The translations under genes and the position numbers were made by a program. From Dehalococcoidia bacterium (lineage in GTDB: Bacteria; Chloroflexota; Dehalococcoidia; Bin125), in contig JAJDTU010000005.1 of NCBI GenBank assembly GCA_022826965.1, positions 434,001 through 498,000 on the forward strand: DNA of 64,000 bases. The letters run 5' to 3'. The notes under the pieces are model-generated. The model made no database searches. It was not told the origin of the DNA and saw only the letters and a list, made by a program, of their open reading frames with translations. Below, piece by piece: positions 1 to 9,069 of the stretch (positions are counted from its first letter, which is position 1; the number at the start of each line of letters is the position of its first letter).

Positions 1-1070
1 GTACCGATGAACAGCACGACGACGAACGGACGAATCGTCACGCCGCCGATTAACAGCAGCGCCAGGAGCGCGAGCACGACGGTGATCGAGGTGTTGAGCG
101 AGCGTCCCAGCGACTGCGTGATGGCGGCATTGACGACGCGGCGGAAGTCCTCGCGCGGATCGAGCAACAGGTTTTCGCGGATGCGGTCGAAAACAACGAT
201 GGTGTCGTTGACGCTGTACCCGATGATCGCGAGCAGCGCGGTGACGAACATGGCATTGACTTCGAGGCCGGCGACCTGCCCGCCGATCGCGAATGCGCCC
301 GCGACGATGGTGATGTCGTGCAGCAGCGCGACGATGGCCGCGGAGCCGTAGAGGACCGGGTTGGGTAGTCGGCGGAAGGCCAGCGAGATGTAGATCAGGA
401 TCGCCACCGCTGCGACGGCCAGGGCAACACCTGCGTCACGCGCGATCTCGACCGAGAGCGTTCCCGAGACGGACGAGCTCTGCAGAACCTCGATCCGGCC
501 GATCTCGCTGCGCAGCGACTCGTTAATCCGTTGGCGCAGACGCTCCAGGTCGCCGTCGGCCGGCTGCTCGACTCTGAGGCGGAAAGCGGAGTCGGCCGTG
601 GCCTGGATTCTCGCGCCGCCCAGCCCGACGGTTTCCAGCGCGGCGCGGACCTCATCCTGCGTGACGTTGCCGGGGAACCAGAACTCGCTGCGCACCTGCG
701 ATTCCTCAACATCGAGGTCGAGGCTGATGCTGGCCGGGAGCGAAGCGCCGAGCGTGCTGCCGAGCAGATCGGTGAGCGCGAACGCGTCGTCCAGCGAGGG
801 CGGACTTATTGATCCGGTGACCACGAACGAGCCGCCTTCACCCTCGCTGACGCTGAAATCGGTACCGACGGGTACGTCCTCGATCGCATCAAGGGCCTGG
901 ATCACGTCCTCGCGATCGGTGTCGCCGAGGAAGCGGACCTCGGTCTCGAGGCCGCCGGCGAAGTCGAGGCCGGCTTCGAACTGCCAAATGGCGAGCCCAA
1001 TCAGGGAAGGCACAATCATGAGTAGCGAGACGATGGCGTAGATGCGGCGGCGGCCGACGAAGTCAATCAT
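1..1070 (-). CDS. secF: protein translocase subunit SecF (3' end beyond window)
   Basis: SecF works with SecD in the Sec translocon, using the proton gradient to pull exported proteins across the membrane. The frame opens with ATG at 1070 and stays open for 356 codons to the window edge. The N-terminus reads MIDFVGRRRIYAIVSLLMIVP, a first membrane segment, followed by the conserved GLDFAGG motif of SecF. The start overlaps the secD stop by 4 nt (ATGA), so the pair is translationally coupled. Only the C-terminal end is missing. Identification is firm from the DFAGG motif and the adjacent secD. Confidence 0.93.
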   Translation of the reverse strand, partial: MIDFVGRRRIYAIVSLLMIVPSLIGLAIWQFEAGLDFAGGLETEVRFLGDTDREDVIQALDAIEDVPVGTDFSVSEGEGGSFVVTGSISPPSLDDAFALTDLLGSTLGASLPASISLDLDVEESQVRSEFWFPGNVTQDEVRAALETVGLGGARIQATADSAFRLRVEQPADGDLERLRQRINESLRSEIGRIEVLQSSSVSGTLSVEIARDAGVALAVAAVAILIYISLAFRRLPNPVLYGSAAIVALLHDITIVAGAFAIGGQVAGLEVNAMFVTALLAIIGYSVNDTIVVFDRIRENLLLDPREDFRRVVNAAITQSLGRSLNTSITVVLALLALLLIGGVTIRPFVVVLFIG

Positions 1071-2809
1071 GCGGTCGCGCCCCCTTCACCGCCGCTGCTC
1101 GCCCCGCCGGCCCGCGGCTGGATGGTCATCCGACGCACGCCGAACGGTCTGAGTCCCCGTACCCAACCCGTGCTGACCGCGATGGTCATGAAGTTGCGCG
1201 TGACGAAGATCACGGTGACGAAGCTGAAGCCGGTGCCGACCAACAGCGCCAGGGCGAACGACTTGATCAGGTTCTGATTGAGCGCGTCGGCAAAGAGCCA
1301 GAGGATCGCGACGGTAATGATCGTGGAGACGTTGCCGTCACGGATCGCGGGCCAGGCTCGGGCCCAGGCGGTCTCGACCGCACCCGAGAGGCTGCGGCCG
1401 AGGCGCAGCTCCTCCTTGAGCCGCTCGAAGATCAGCACGTTGCCGTCTACGGCGAAGCCGATCGACAACACCAGGCCGGCCACGCCGGCGAGGGTCAGCG
1501 TGATCGGCACCAGCTTGAACGTCGCCATGACGCCGGCCGCGTAGACGATCAGGGCCAGCGCCGCGACGACGCCGGGTACGCGGTAATAGATCATCATGAA
1601 GACCACGATTGCGACGAAGGCGACCACGCCGGCCTGCACGGTGTCGATCACCGAGTCTTCGCCGAGGGTGGCTGCGACCTCGGTGCTCTGCAGGACGCGC
1701 AGGTTGATCGGCAGGGCGCCGGCGCGGAGCTGACGCCTGAGCGTAATCGCGTCCTCCTCCGAGAGACCGTTGATGATCCCGCTGTCGGAAATGACGGCGT
1801 TGACCGAGGGACTGGAAATCAGTCGCCCGTCGACGAAGATGCCGAGCGGGGCGCGGTTCTCGAATAGCCGGCGGGTGATCTGCTCCATCAGCCGCGCGCC
1901 CTCGTCGTCGAGCGCGAAGGTCAGCGCCGGCGTACCGCCCTGCTCGATCGTGCGGGAGATCGAGTCGGCGATCAGGTGGCGGCCGGTCAGTTGCACGGTC
2001 TTGCCCTCGGCGTTGATTCCGGTCGCCGGCAGCCAGCGGACGCCGTCGCCGATAATCACGTCCTCGTCGGGCGGCGGGATGAAATACGGCTCGGCGCGCC
2101 GAACGAAACGTGCATCCTCGTGCGGCAATGTCGTGTCCCAGACATCGTGAACGGCGGCGCCAATCGAGAGCCGATCCAGCGGCCTCGGCGGCTGCGGCTG
2201 CGCAGCGTCGATCGAGCGGAACTCCAGCAGCGCTGTCGATCCGACGAGGTCGGACGCTTCATCGGCGTCGACGCCGGGAATCTGCGCGTTGATGCGGTCG
2301 CCGCCGACGACGGTGACTTCGGCCTCGGAAATGCCGAAGCCATTGACGCGCTCCTCGATCACGCGCTGCGATTCGGCGACGGCTTCCTCCAGGGCGGCCT
2401 CATCGACATTGAGCGGCAGGACCAGCTCGGGGATGTTGTCGGACAGTGGCAGGTCATACTCGACCGGATCGAGCTCGGACAGGACGGGGTTCAGGTCGAG
2501 GAGGTCACCGAGCTCGACCCCCTCTCGTTCGAGGAATTGGTTGAGCGATTCACCGCGCCGCACCGGCGCCGCCTCGCCCGCGACTTCCAGGGTGATCGAT
2601 ACGCCGCCGGCGAGGTCGAGACCGAGGCGGAACTCGTCGCGGGTCCAGTCGCCCACGCTGACCCCGCCGCCCTCGGGCCAGGGGACGAAGCTGGGCAGGT
2701 AGCGGTCGGGATTGCCCGGCCACGCGGCGGCGATCGCGAAGGCGGTGAGGATGATGATCAGAGCGAAGATGTAGACGTCGCGGAACTTGAATCGTCTGAT
2801 GAAGTCCAT
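1067..2809 (-). CDS. secD: protein translocase subunit SecD
   Basis: 580 aa, the usual size for SecD. An N-terminal membrane helix (about residues 12-32) is followed by the D1 motif (GLDLAGGVSITLEV, about residues 63-76), a large periplasmic P1 domain, and five C-terminal membrane helices beginning near residue 385. The hydrophobic C-terminal block contains the LSIGFAVDGNVLIFERLKEE signature of the RND/SecDF family. It lies between yajC (upstream) and secF (downstream, 4-nt overlap), the classical yajC-secD-secF order. The C-terminal tail is Gly/Ala-rich and probably cytosolic. Confidence 0.96.
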   Translation of the reverse strand: MDFIRRFKFRDVYIFALIIILTAFAIAAAWPGNPDRYLPSFVPWPEGGGVSVGDWTRDEFRLGLDLAGGVSITLEVAGEAAPVRRGESLNQFLEREGVELGDLLDLNPVLSELDPVEYDLPLSDNIPELVLPLNVDEAALEEAVAESQRVIEERVNGFGISEAEVTVVGGDRINAQIPGVDADEASDLVGSTALLEFRSIDAAQPQPPRPLDRLSIGAAVHDVWDTTLPHEDARFVRRAEPYFIPPPDEDVIIGDGVRWLPATGINAEGKTVQLTGRHLIADSISRTIEQGGTPALTFALDDEGARLMEQITRRLFENRAPLGIFVDGRLISSPSVNAVISDSGIINGLSEEDAITLRRQLRAGALPINLRVLQSTEVAATLGEDSVIDTVQAGVVAFVAIVVFMMIYYRVPGVVAALALIVYAAGVMATFKLVPITLTLAGVAGLVLSIGFAVDGNVLIFERLKEELRLGRSLSGAVETAWARAWPAIRDGNVSTIITVAILWLFADALNQNLIKSFALALLVGTGFSFVTVIFVTRNFMTIAVSTGWVRGLRPFGVRRMTIQPRAGGASSGGEGGATA

Positions 2810-2841
2810 TGCCTGAACGGCCGCCCATCAACCGCGCGGAC

Positions 2842-2862
2842 ATGCTGCAATCGCCGCAGCAT
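2842..2862. terminator. hairpin between yajC and secD
   Basis: A perfect 7-bp inverted repeat (ATGCTGC / GCAGCAT) with a 7-nt loop lies in the 143-nt gap between the yajC stop and the secD start. There is no T-run, so it may be a partial terminator or mRNA processing/stability element rather than a strong intrinsic terminator. Confidence 0.35.
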
Positions 2863-2952
2863 CCGACTCAAGTGCTTAGCGCACTCTATCCCGCTTATGT
2901 CGGTTCAGCATAGGCAGGCGCATGGTTGCATTCAGCCAACGCCGGCACGACC

Positions 2953-3267
2953 TCAGCGCTCGTCTGCGCTCGTCTCATCCGTGTCGTCCTCCGACTCGGC
3001 CGCTTCGATCCGTTCCTCCACGGCTCCGGTGCGCGCTCGCACAACCACGTCATCGTTCAGGCGCAGCAGGACCACCATCGGCCCGTCCTCCGGGGTCTCC
3101 ACGCCCTCGACCTCCGCGATCAATCCGCCTCGCGTGAGTACGGTATCGCCGACGCGCAGTTCGTTGAGGTCGCGTTGTCGGCGGCGCTCTTCCGAGCGGG
3201 TCGGGCGGATGAAAAAGAGATAGAACAGCGCCACGACCAGCAGCGTGATCAGGATGACTTCCGTCAT
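2953..3267 (-). CDS. yajC: preprotein translocase subunit YajC
   Basis: 104 aa. A single N-terminal membrane helix (about residues 4-20, ending FFIRP) is followed by a short basic charged stretch (TRSEERRRQRDLNELRVGD) and the YajC core VGDTVLTRGGLIAEV. YajC associates with SecDF in the membrane. ATG at 3267 is preceded by AGGAG 9 nt upstream. An acidic C-terminal tail follows the core. Position just upstream of secD supports the call. Confidence 0.93.
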   Translation of the reverse strand: MTEVILITLLVVALFYLFFIRPTRSEERRRQRDLNELRVGDTVLTRGGLIAEVEGVETPEDGPMVVLLRLNDDVVVRARTGAVEERIEAAESEDDTDETSADER

Positions 3268-3279
3268 GTGGGAGAACTC

Positions 3280-4728
3280 CTAGGCGGTGGTTGAAGCCCG
3301 CAACTCGCGTGCGAGCCGAGTGGCCAGTTCGCGTGCATCGTCGACGCCGGCGATCTCGCCGATCGCCGCGGCTTCGTCAATCTTCGCACGGATTTCGCCG
3401 ACGAGCGGGCCCGGTTCGAGTCCGGTGGCCTGCATGATCGCGTGGCCGTCGAGCATCCGTCCCGTTTCGGACGGCCGCTTGGGTTGCCAGGCCAGGATTC
3501 GGGCGACGTGGGCGGCGTAGCCCCGCCAACGCGGCAGCAGGGCCTCGGGACCGGCGGTCGCCAACGAATCGGCGAGGAAGAGCCAGCAGAGCGGGACGGC
3601 CGCGTCGCCCAGCGCCGTGTGAAAGCGGTGCAGCGCCCGATTGGTTGGTGGCTTGCCCGGCGAGTTGACCTGACCCGGTCGGAGGTGGTGCTCGATCAAC
3701 AACTCGACCTGGCGAATGGTCTTCGACGGGACTCTCAGCTCCGTCAGTCGCCGGCTGGCCATCTCGGCGCCCAGCTCTGAGTGTCCGAAGAAATGCGTGG
3801 AGCCGTCGGCATCGACGGTTCGCGTCTCGGGCTTGCCGATGTCGTGCAGCAGCATGGCGAGCCGGAGCGGCAGGCGCCACTCGTCCAGTGAGTCGCGGAT
3901 GTCTGGGACGCTCAGCAGTGGTTCCAGTTCTTGCCAGATCGCAGACGCTCGCGTCGCTCGCGGAGGTGTCGGCGAGGTCAGCCGAGTAATCCAGCGGACC
4001 GCATCGACCTGGTGCCAGAAGACGTCGCGTCGGTGCACGGGGCGCTGGTCGACGCCTCGTCCGAGCGCCAGCTCGGGCAGGATGCGATCAAGCAGGCCGC
4101 TCTGTTCGAGGCGACGCAGCGCCCATGGGAGTCGGTTGCTGAGGATGATTCGTTGGAGCTCTTCCGATTGACGCTCCGCGGCCGAGTTGTTGATCAGTCC
4201 GGCGTCGCGCTTCATCGCCGACCGCAACGCGGCGTCGGGACGCCACGCGCGCTCGGCCTCAAGTCGGACGGCGCGCAACATGCGCAGTGGGTCGTCTCGG
4301 AGAGCGTTGTCCGAGACCAGGCGCAGGAGCCGCCGGTCGATGTCGTCGCGGCCGCCGAAGGGATCAATCACCGTCGCGTGGATTTGCCCCCGGAGGAAGT
4401 AATCGAGCGGTACCGCCATCGCGTTGATCGTGAAGTCCCGGCGGCGCATATCACGCATGATGTCGTTGTCGGGCAGCTCCCAGACATCGATCTGGCCGTC
4501 CGGGAGAAGAATGCGCCAGATGTCGAAGCGGGCGCTGATCTTGACGGCCGGCGCCTCAAGCGTTTCGCCGGCTTGGTGAGCCCAGGCGTTTGCACCGGCG
4601 ACGGCCAGATCGATGTCGAATCGACCTGAGTTGTCGCCCGCGAACACATCCCGGACTGCTCCGCCGACCACCCAGACGCCGTCTGCCTCGAGCGCGTGCA
4701 GCGCAGCGGGCGGGTCAGTCGTCGTCAT
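3280..4728 (-). CDS. CCA tRNA nucleotidyltransferase / poly(A) polymerase family protein with HD domain
   Basis: 482 aa. The N-terminus carries the nucleotidyltransferase signature WVVGGAVRD and the metal-binding pair in DIDLAVAG (residues about 20-46). The RNA-binding helices follow (RRRDFTINAMA, DPLRMLRAVRLEAE), then an HD phosphohydrolase domain with LHDIGKPET near residue 292 and a matching downstream HLRPG. This is the bacterial class II CCA-adding or poly(A) polymerase architecture; sequence alone cannot separate CCA-adding, A-adding and poly(A) activities. It starts inside the end of def (14-nt overlap), implying coupling. Confidence 0.88.
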   Translation of the reverse strand: MTTTDPPAALHALEADGVWVVGGAVRDVFAGDNSGRFDIDLAVAGANAWAHQAGETLEAPAVKISARFDIWRILLPDGQIDVWELPDNDIMRDMRRRDFTINAMAVPLDYFLRGQIHATVIDPFGGRDDIDRRLLRLVSDNALRDDPLRMLRAVRLEAERAWRPDAALRSAMKRDAGLINNSAAERQSEELQRIILSNRLPWALRRLEQSGLLDRILPELALGRGVDQRPVHRRDVFWHQVDAVRWITRLTSPTPPRATRASAIWQELEPLLSVPDIRDSLDEWRLPLRLAMLLHDIGKPETRTVDADGSTHFFGHSELGAEMASRRLTELRVPSKTIRQVELLIEHHLRPGQVNSPGKPPTNRALHRFHTALGDAAVPLCWLFLADSLATAGPEALLPRWRGYAAHVARILAWQPKRPSETGRMLDGHAIMQATGLEPGPLVGEIRAKIDEAAAIGEIAGVDDARELATRLARELRASTTA

Positions 4729-5233
4729 CGGGCTCGTCTTCGTCGTCGGCGATCATCTCGTCGATGGTCCAGAGCTGATCGATTGAGGGCACGTGGTCGA
4801 TGTACACGCGACCGTTGATGTGGTCTATCTCGTGCTCCAGGCACTGCGCCAACAGATCATCCTCAGCCCGCACGCGGATCTCGCGCCCCGAGATGTCCTG
4901 CGCCTTGGCCAGCACGCGCGTCGAACGCACAACGCGCCCGCGATAGCCGGGCACGCTGAGACAGCCCTCGATCAACGGGCGCTCGCCGCTGCGTTTGACC
5001 ACTTCCGGATTGACCATCACGAACGGCCGCTCGCCGGGCATGCCGATCACGACCACGCGCAGCCCGATGCCGATTTGCGGAGCGGCGATACCGACGCCGT
5101 GGGCGGCGTTCATCGAGTCGATCATGTCCGCGACCAGCGCTCGCAGCGAGGCGTCGAAGTTGCGCACTCGCTTGGCCGGAGTACGCAGCACGGCTGCGTC
5201 TCGCGGCAGCGTGGTGATCGGGTGGACGGCCAT
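4715..5233 (-). CDS. def: peptide deformylase
   Basis: 172 aa. Removes the N-formyl group from nascent proteins. All three family motifs are present: GVGIAAPQIG (motif 1), EGCLSVPG with the metal-binding Cys (motif 2), and QCLEHEIDH with the HExxH metal site (motif 3). The C-terminus ends in an acidic run (DDEDEPDDDD), longer than in minimal deformylases. Transcribed with the downstream CCA-type enzyme (14-nt overlap) and 12 nt after the purE stop. Confidence 0.96.
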   Translation of the reverse strand: MAVHPITTLPRDAAVLRTPAKRVRNFDASLRALVADMIDSMNAAHGVGIAAPQIGIGLRVVVIGMPGERPFVMVNPEVVKRSGERPLIEGCLSVPGYRGRVVRSTRVLAKAQDISGREIRVRAEDDLLAQCLEHEIDHINGRVYIDHVPSIDQLWTIDEMIADDEDEPDDDD

Positions 5234-5245
5234 CGGCCTCGCGGT

Positions 5246-5743
5246 TCAGTCCAGCGTCGGATGCGGTTGGCTGAGTTGCTCTGCGGCTCGCTGTTCGCGG
5301 TCGCGGTTGACGGCGTCGGCGATCTGCGGATCGGAGAGGGCGAGGATGCGTCCGGCGAGCAACGCCGCGTTGACCGCGCCGGTGCGTCCGATCGCGACCG
5401 TGGCGACGGGGACGCCGCGCGGCATTTGGGCCATCGACAGCAGCGAGTCCAGACCGTCGGTGGCCCAGCCCTTGACCGGCACGCCGATCACTGGGACCGG
5501 CGTCTTGGCCGCGACGGCGCCGGGCAGTGCCGCCGCGCCGCCGGCCGCGGCGATGATCACCTTGATCCCGCGACTCTGGGCCTCGGCTGCGTAGTCGGCC
5601 GTTTCGTCGGGCGTACGGTGGGCCGAGAGCACTCGGGCCTCCCAGGAGATGCCCAGCGACTCCAGCGTCGACGCCGTGTTCTTGATCGTGTCCCAGTCCG
5701 AATGCGAACCCATCATCACACCGACCAGCGGTCCGTCCGTCAT
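5246..5743 (-). CDS. purE: N5-carboxyaminoimidazole ribonucleotide mutase
   Basis: 165 aa, typical of class I PurE, which converts N5-CAIR to CAIR in purine synthesis. The signature GSHSDW (residues 12-17) and SAHRTP (residues 40-45) are intact, followed by the Gly/Ala-rich AAAGGAAALPG loop. It heads a minus-strand run with def and the CCA-type enzyme and is divergent from leuS; no purK is visible in the window. The start at 5743 follows a GGAAAT sequence. Confidence 0.95.
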   Translation of the reverse strand: MTDGPLVGVMMGSHSDWDTIKNTASTLESLGISWEARVLSAHRTPDETADYAAEAQSRGIKVIIAAAGGAAALPGAVAAKTPVPVIGVPVKGWATDGLDSLLSMAQMPRGVPVATVAIGRTGAVNAALLAGRILALSDPQIADAVNRDREQRAAEQLSQPHPTLD

Positions 5744-5768
5744 AGGGCCAATTTCCTGTTCTGCGCGG

Positions 5769-5788
5769 GTGTTTCAGTTTCGAAACAC
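5769..5788. promoter_or_regulatory. inverted repeat in divergent purE/leuS promoter region
   Basis: GTGTTTC and GAAACAC form a perfect 7-bp inverted repeat with a 6-nt spacer in the 71-nt gap between the divergent purE and leuS starts. It could be an operator or a structured element acting on either gene; no regulator is identifiable. Confidence 0.4.
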
Positions 5789-5800
5789 AAGATACTCCCG

Positions 5801-5806
5801 TGTAAT
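5801..5806 (+). promoter_or_regulatory. candidate -10 box for leuS (leaderless-type)
   Basis: TGTAAT resembles a -10 hexamer and ends 8 nt before the leuS ATG, and no Shine-Dalgarno sequence precedes that ATG. This spacing would give an essentially leaderless mRNA. No convincing -35 box is visible. Confidence 0.35.
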
Positions 5807-5814
5807 CTGCGGCT

Positions 5815-8289
5815 ATGACGACCACGATGCCTTCGAGTGGGCAGATTCCCGCCTACGACCCGTCCGAGATTGAGCCGCGCTGGCGTGAACGCTGGGAGAT
5901 CGACGGACTCTACCGCGTCGACGACGATGACCCGCGCCCGCCCTACTACTTCCTGACCATGCTTCCCTACACCAGCGGCGATCTGCACATCGGCCACTGG
6001 TACGCGATGGCGCCGTCGGATGTGGCGGCGCGCTGGCATCGGATGCAGGGCAAGAACGTGCTCTTTCCGCTGGGCTTCGACGCCTTCGGTCTGCCGGCGG
6101 AGAACGCCGCGATCAGCAACGACACGCATCCGAAGAAGTGGACATACGCGAACGTCGAGAACATGACCCACCAGCTCAAGACGATGGGCGCGTCGTTCGA
6201 CTGGAATCGCGAGTTCTCGACTTCCGACCCTGAGTACTACCGCTGGACCCAGTGGTGGTTCCTCAAGCTGTACAAGCACGGGCTCGCCTATCGCGGGCTG
6301 GCGGACTGTAACTTCTGTCCCGGCTGCGCCACGATCCTGGCCAACGAGCAGGTCAACCGCAATGACGAGGGCGTCGGCGTTTGTGAGCGCTGCGAATCGA
6401 TCGTCGAGGCCAAGCAGATGGAACAGTGGATGTTCCGCACCACGGCCTACGCCGACGAACTGCTCAACTTCGATGGGATTGACTACCCAGAGCCGATCAA
6501 GCTGATGCAGCGCAACTGGATCGGACGCTCGGAGGGCGCCGAGATCTCCTTCCCATTGGGACGCGACGTCGGAGGCGAGAACCGGATCACGGTCTTCACG
6601 ACCCGTCCCGACACGCTCTTCGGCTGCACCTTCATGGTGCTCGCGCCCGAGCATCCGCTGGTCGCCGAACTCACGACCGACGAGCAACGGCCCGAGGTCG
6701 AGGCATACATCGAGCAGGCGCGTCGGCAGAACGAGATCGAGCGCCAATCGACCACGCGCGAGAAAACCGGCGTCTTCACCGGGGCCTACACAAAGCATCC
6801 GTTCACCGGTGACGACATCCAGATCTGGATCGCCGACTACGTCCTGCTCAGCTACGGCACCGGCGCGGTGATGGGCGTACCGGCCCACGACGAACGCGAC
6901 TTCGCCTTCGCCTCTGAGCGCGGCATCCCGATTCCGGTCGTGATCGCGCCGCCCGACTGGGACGGCAACGACCTCGACGAAGCCTACGTCGGCCCGGGCA
7001 CGATGGTGAACTCGGGACGCTTCGACGGTACCGACTGGCAAGACGGCAAGCTGGCAGTCGCCGACGCACTGGACGAGATGAACCTCGGCGGGCGCACGGT
7101 CTCGTACCGACTGCGCGACTGGCTGATCTCGCGGCAGCGCTATTGGGGTGCGCCGATTCCGATGGTCTACTGCGACTCCTGCGGCGTCGTGCCTGTTCCC
7201 GAAGACGAGCTGCCGGTGCTCTTGCCCGACGACGCGGAGTTCCTGCCGACCGGCGCGTCGCCGCTGGAGCGGCACAAGGTTTTCGTCGAGACGGACTGCC
7301 CCACGTGCGACGAGGCGGCGCGTCGCGAGACCGACACGATGGACACGTTCATGTGCTCCAACTGGTACATGTACCGCTACGTCGATCCGCACAATCACTA
7401 CGCGCCGATCGACGCCGAGTTGGCTCGCCAGTGGCTGCCGATCGACACGTACACCGGCGGCGCGGAGCACGCCGTGATGCACCTGTTCTACGCCCGCTTC
7501 TTCGCCAAGGCGGCGCGCGACATGGGAATCCTCGAGCTCGACGAGCCGTTTGCGCGTCTCTTCAACCAGGGGACGATCACCAAAGACGGCCACAAGATGT
7601 CCAAGTCGCGCGGCAACGTGGTCAACCCGGACGAATGGGTCGATCGCTATGGCGCCGACACAGTGCGGCTCTACCTGATGTTCCTGGGACCCTGGGAAGC
7701 CGGCGGCGACTGGGACGACAGCGGTATCTCCGGTCAGTGGCGTTGGCTCAATCGCGTCTGGAACCTGGTCCTGGGCGAGGTTCAGACAAGTGGGGGCTCC
7801 GCCGACGCAATTCGTCGTGCGACGCACGCGATGATCGGCAAGGTCTCGCAGGACGTGGAACGCTTCCGCTTCAACACAATGATCGCCGCGATGATGGAGT
7901 TCACCAACGAGCTGCAGAGCATCCGCGAACAAGGACCGGTTGACGGCGACGCCTGGCGAGAGGCGATCGAATCGCTGATCCTCTGTCTCGCACCGTCCGC
8001 GCCGCATATCAGCGAGGAGCTCTGGCGTTGGATTGGCAACTCGGGTTCCGTGCACGAGCAGCCGTGGCCGGCATACGACGAAGCGCTGGCACAGGCCGAG
8101 ACGATCACCGTGGTCGTGCAGGTCAACGGCCGGCTGCGCGAGAAGCTGGCCCTGGCACCCGGGTCATCGCAGGAGGATGCCGAGTCGGCGGCTCGTGCTT
8201 CTTCGAGGGTGACCGACCAGCTTGACGGCAAGACCCTGCGCCGAGTGATCTGGGTGCCGGACAAGCTGCTCAACTTCGTCGCCAACTGA
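5815..8289 (+). CDS. leuS: leucine--tRNA ligase
   Basis: 824 aa, within the usual bacterial LeuRS range. The class I signature is HIGHW (about residue 62), and the second signature KMSKSRGNVV lies near residue 595. The CP1 editing domain occupies roughly residues 220-420, with the TTRPDTLFG threonine-rich editing motif and the GTGAVMGVPAHDERD motif. Two Cys pairs (CNFCPGC and CERC near residues 165-200) probably bind zinc. The C-terminal VVVQVNGRLREK stretch is the usual tRNA-binding domain. No ribosome-binding site precedes the start. Confidence 0.97.
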   Translation: MTTTMPSSGQIPAYDPSEIEPRWRERWEIDGLYRVDDDDPRPPYYFLTMLPYTSGDLHIGHWYAMAPSDVAARWHRMQGKNVLFPLGFDAFGLPAENAAISNDTHPKKWTYANVENMTHQLKTMGASFDWNREFSTSDPEYYRWTQWWFLKLYKHGLAYRGLADCNFCPGCATILANEQVNRNDEGVGVCERCESIVEAKQMEQWMFRTTAYADELLNFDGIDYPEPIKLMQRNWIGRSEGAEISFPLGRDVGGENRITVFTTRPDTLFGCTFMVLAPEHPLVAELTTDEQRPEVEAYIEQARRQNEIERQSTTREKTGVFTGAYTKHPFTGDDIQIWIADYVLLSYGTGAVMGVPAHDERDFAFASERGIPIPVVIAPPDWDGNDLDEAYVGPGTMVNSGRFDGTDWQDGKLAVADALDEMNLGGRTVSYRLRDWLISRQRYWGAPIPMVYCDSCGVVPVPEDELPVLLPDDAEFLPTGASPLERHKVFVETDCPTCDEAARRETDTMDTFMCSNWYMYRYVDPHNHYAPIDAELARQWLPIDTYTGGAEHAVMHLFYARFFAKAARDMGILELDEPFARLFNQGTITKDGHKMSKSRGNVVNPDEWVDRYGADTVRLYLMFLGPWEAGGDWDDSGISGQWRWLNRVWNLVLGEVQTSGGSADAIRRATHAMIGKVSQDVERFRFNTMIAAMMEFTNELQSIREQGPVDGDAWREAIESLILCLAPSAPHISEELWRWIGNSGSVHEQPWPAYDEALAQAETITVVVQVNGRLREKLALAPGSSQEDAESAARASSRVTDQLDGKTLRRVIWVPDKLLNFVAN

Positions 8290-8358
8290 CGACCAACCGC
8301 CGTTCTCGCTCAACGTTCATCCGGGGAAGCAGATACACTGGCCCTCGAGGAGCAGACG

Positions 8359-8634
8359 ATGCCCCAACGTCTCTTCCGCGCCCGCTACGCGAACGGCGTC
8401 CTCACACCGCTAGAGCCGCTCGACCTGTCGGAGGGCTGCGAGGTGACCGTGGACGTGTTAGCCGAGGACGAGGGCGGCGATGCGACCTCGCCGGCGGAGC
8501 CCGGCAAGCCCCCCCTCCTCGAAATCGTCGATGAGATTCGCCGCGAGTACCCGGATGCCTTCAGCGGCATGCCGCACGACGGTGCGAAGCACTACAAACA
8601 CTATCTGTACGGGCACCCCCGGGACGGAGATTGA
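8359..8634 (+). CDS. DUF104-family antitoxin
   Basis: 91 aa. The N-terminus (RARYANGVLTPLEPLDLSEG, then CEVTVDV) matches the DUF104/AF2212 family, small beta-rich proteins that pair with PIN-domain toxins. The rest is acidic and likely unstructured until it binds the toxin. It has a good site (GAGGAG) before ATG 8359, and its TGA shares one base with the toxin ATG. The arrangement is that of a VapBC-like module. Family assignment is by N-terminal pattern only. Confidence 0.72.
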   Translation: MPQRLFRARYANGVLTPLEPLDLSEGCEVTVDVLAEDEGGDATSPAEPGKPPLLEIVDEIRREYPDAFSGMPHDGAKHYKHYLYGHPRDGD

Positions 8635-9065
8635 TGCCAGGCGCCTTCGCCGACGCAGGCTATTGGATCGCACTGCTGGACAATGAGGATCCTCTCAACG
8701 CCCGGGCGACAGACCTGGCAATGCAGCAGCCTCCATTGGGCATTGTGACGACAGAAATGGTCCTGGTAGAAGTGTTCAATCACTTCAGCAGGTCGGGACC
8801 GCAAGGACGATTGGCGGTTGAGCGCTTTGTCCGGAGGCTGCGCGAGACAGAACAAGTGGATGTGGTGCCGCAGTCGTCCGAGCAGTTCGCGGCGGCGGCC
8901 AGACGCTACGCTGGCCGGCCAGACCAACGCTGGAGTCTGACCGACTGCGCCAGCTTCCTCGTCATGGAGTCGCGGGGCATTGATGACGCGCTCGCCCACA
9001 ACCGCGACTTCATCCAGGCCGGTTTCAAGGCACTCCTCCGAGACGAATCCGACCGCGGCGGATAG
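8634..9065 (+). CDS. PIN-domain toxin (VapC-like ribonuclease)
   Basis: 143 aa from ATG 8634, which overlaps the antitoxin stop by one base. PIN-domain acidic residues are visible at FADAGYWIALL (first Asp), TTEMVLVEVFNHF (Glu), and TDCASFLVMESRGIDDALAHNRDF (two Asp near the C-terminus), the expected spacing for a PIN nuclease active site. The likely role is RNA cleavage held in check by the upstream DUF104 protein. Base composition looks somewhat lower in GC than its neighbours, consistent with transfer. Confidence 0.85.
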   Translation: MPGAFADAGYWIALLDNEDPLNARATDLAMQQPPLGIVTTEMVLVEVFNHFSRSGPQGRLAVERFVRRLRETEQVDVVPQSSEQFAAAARRYAGRPDQRWSLTDCASFLVMESRGIDDALAHNRDFIQAGFKALLRDESDRGG

Positions 9066-9069
9066 ATGG

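Noticed and set aside
5740-8055. 771-codon open frame antisense to leuS
   Set aside because: Lies wholly opposite the well-supported leuS gene; no family resemblance; long antisense frames are expected at this GC content.
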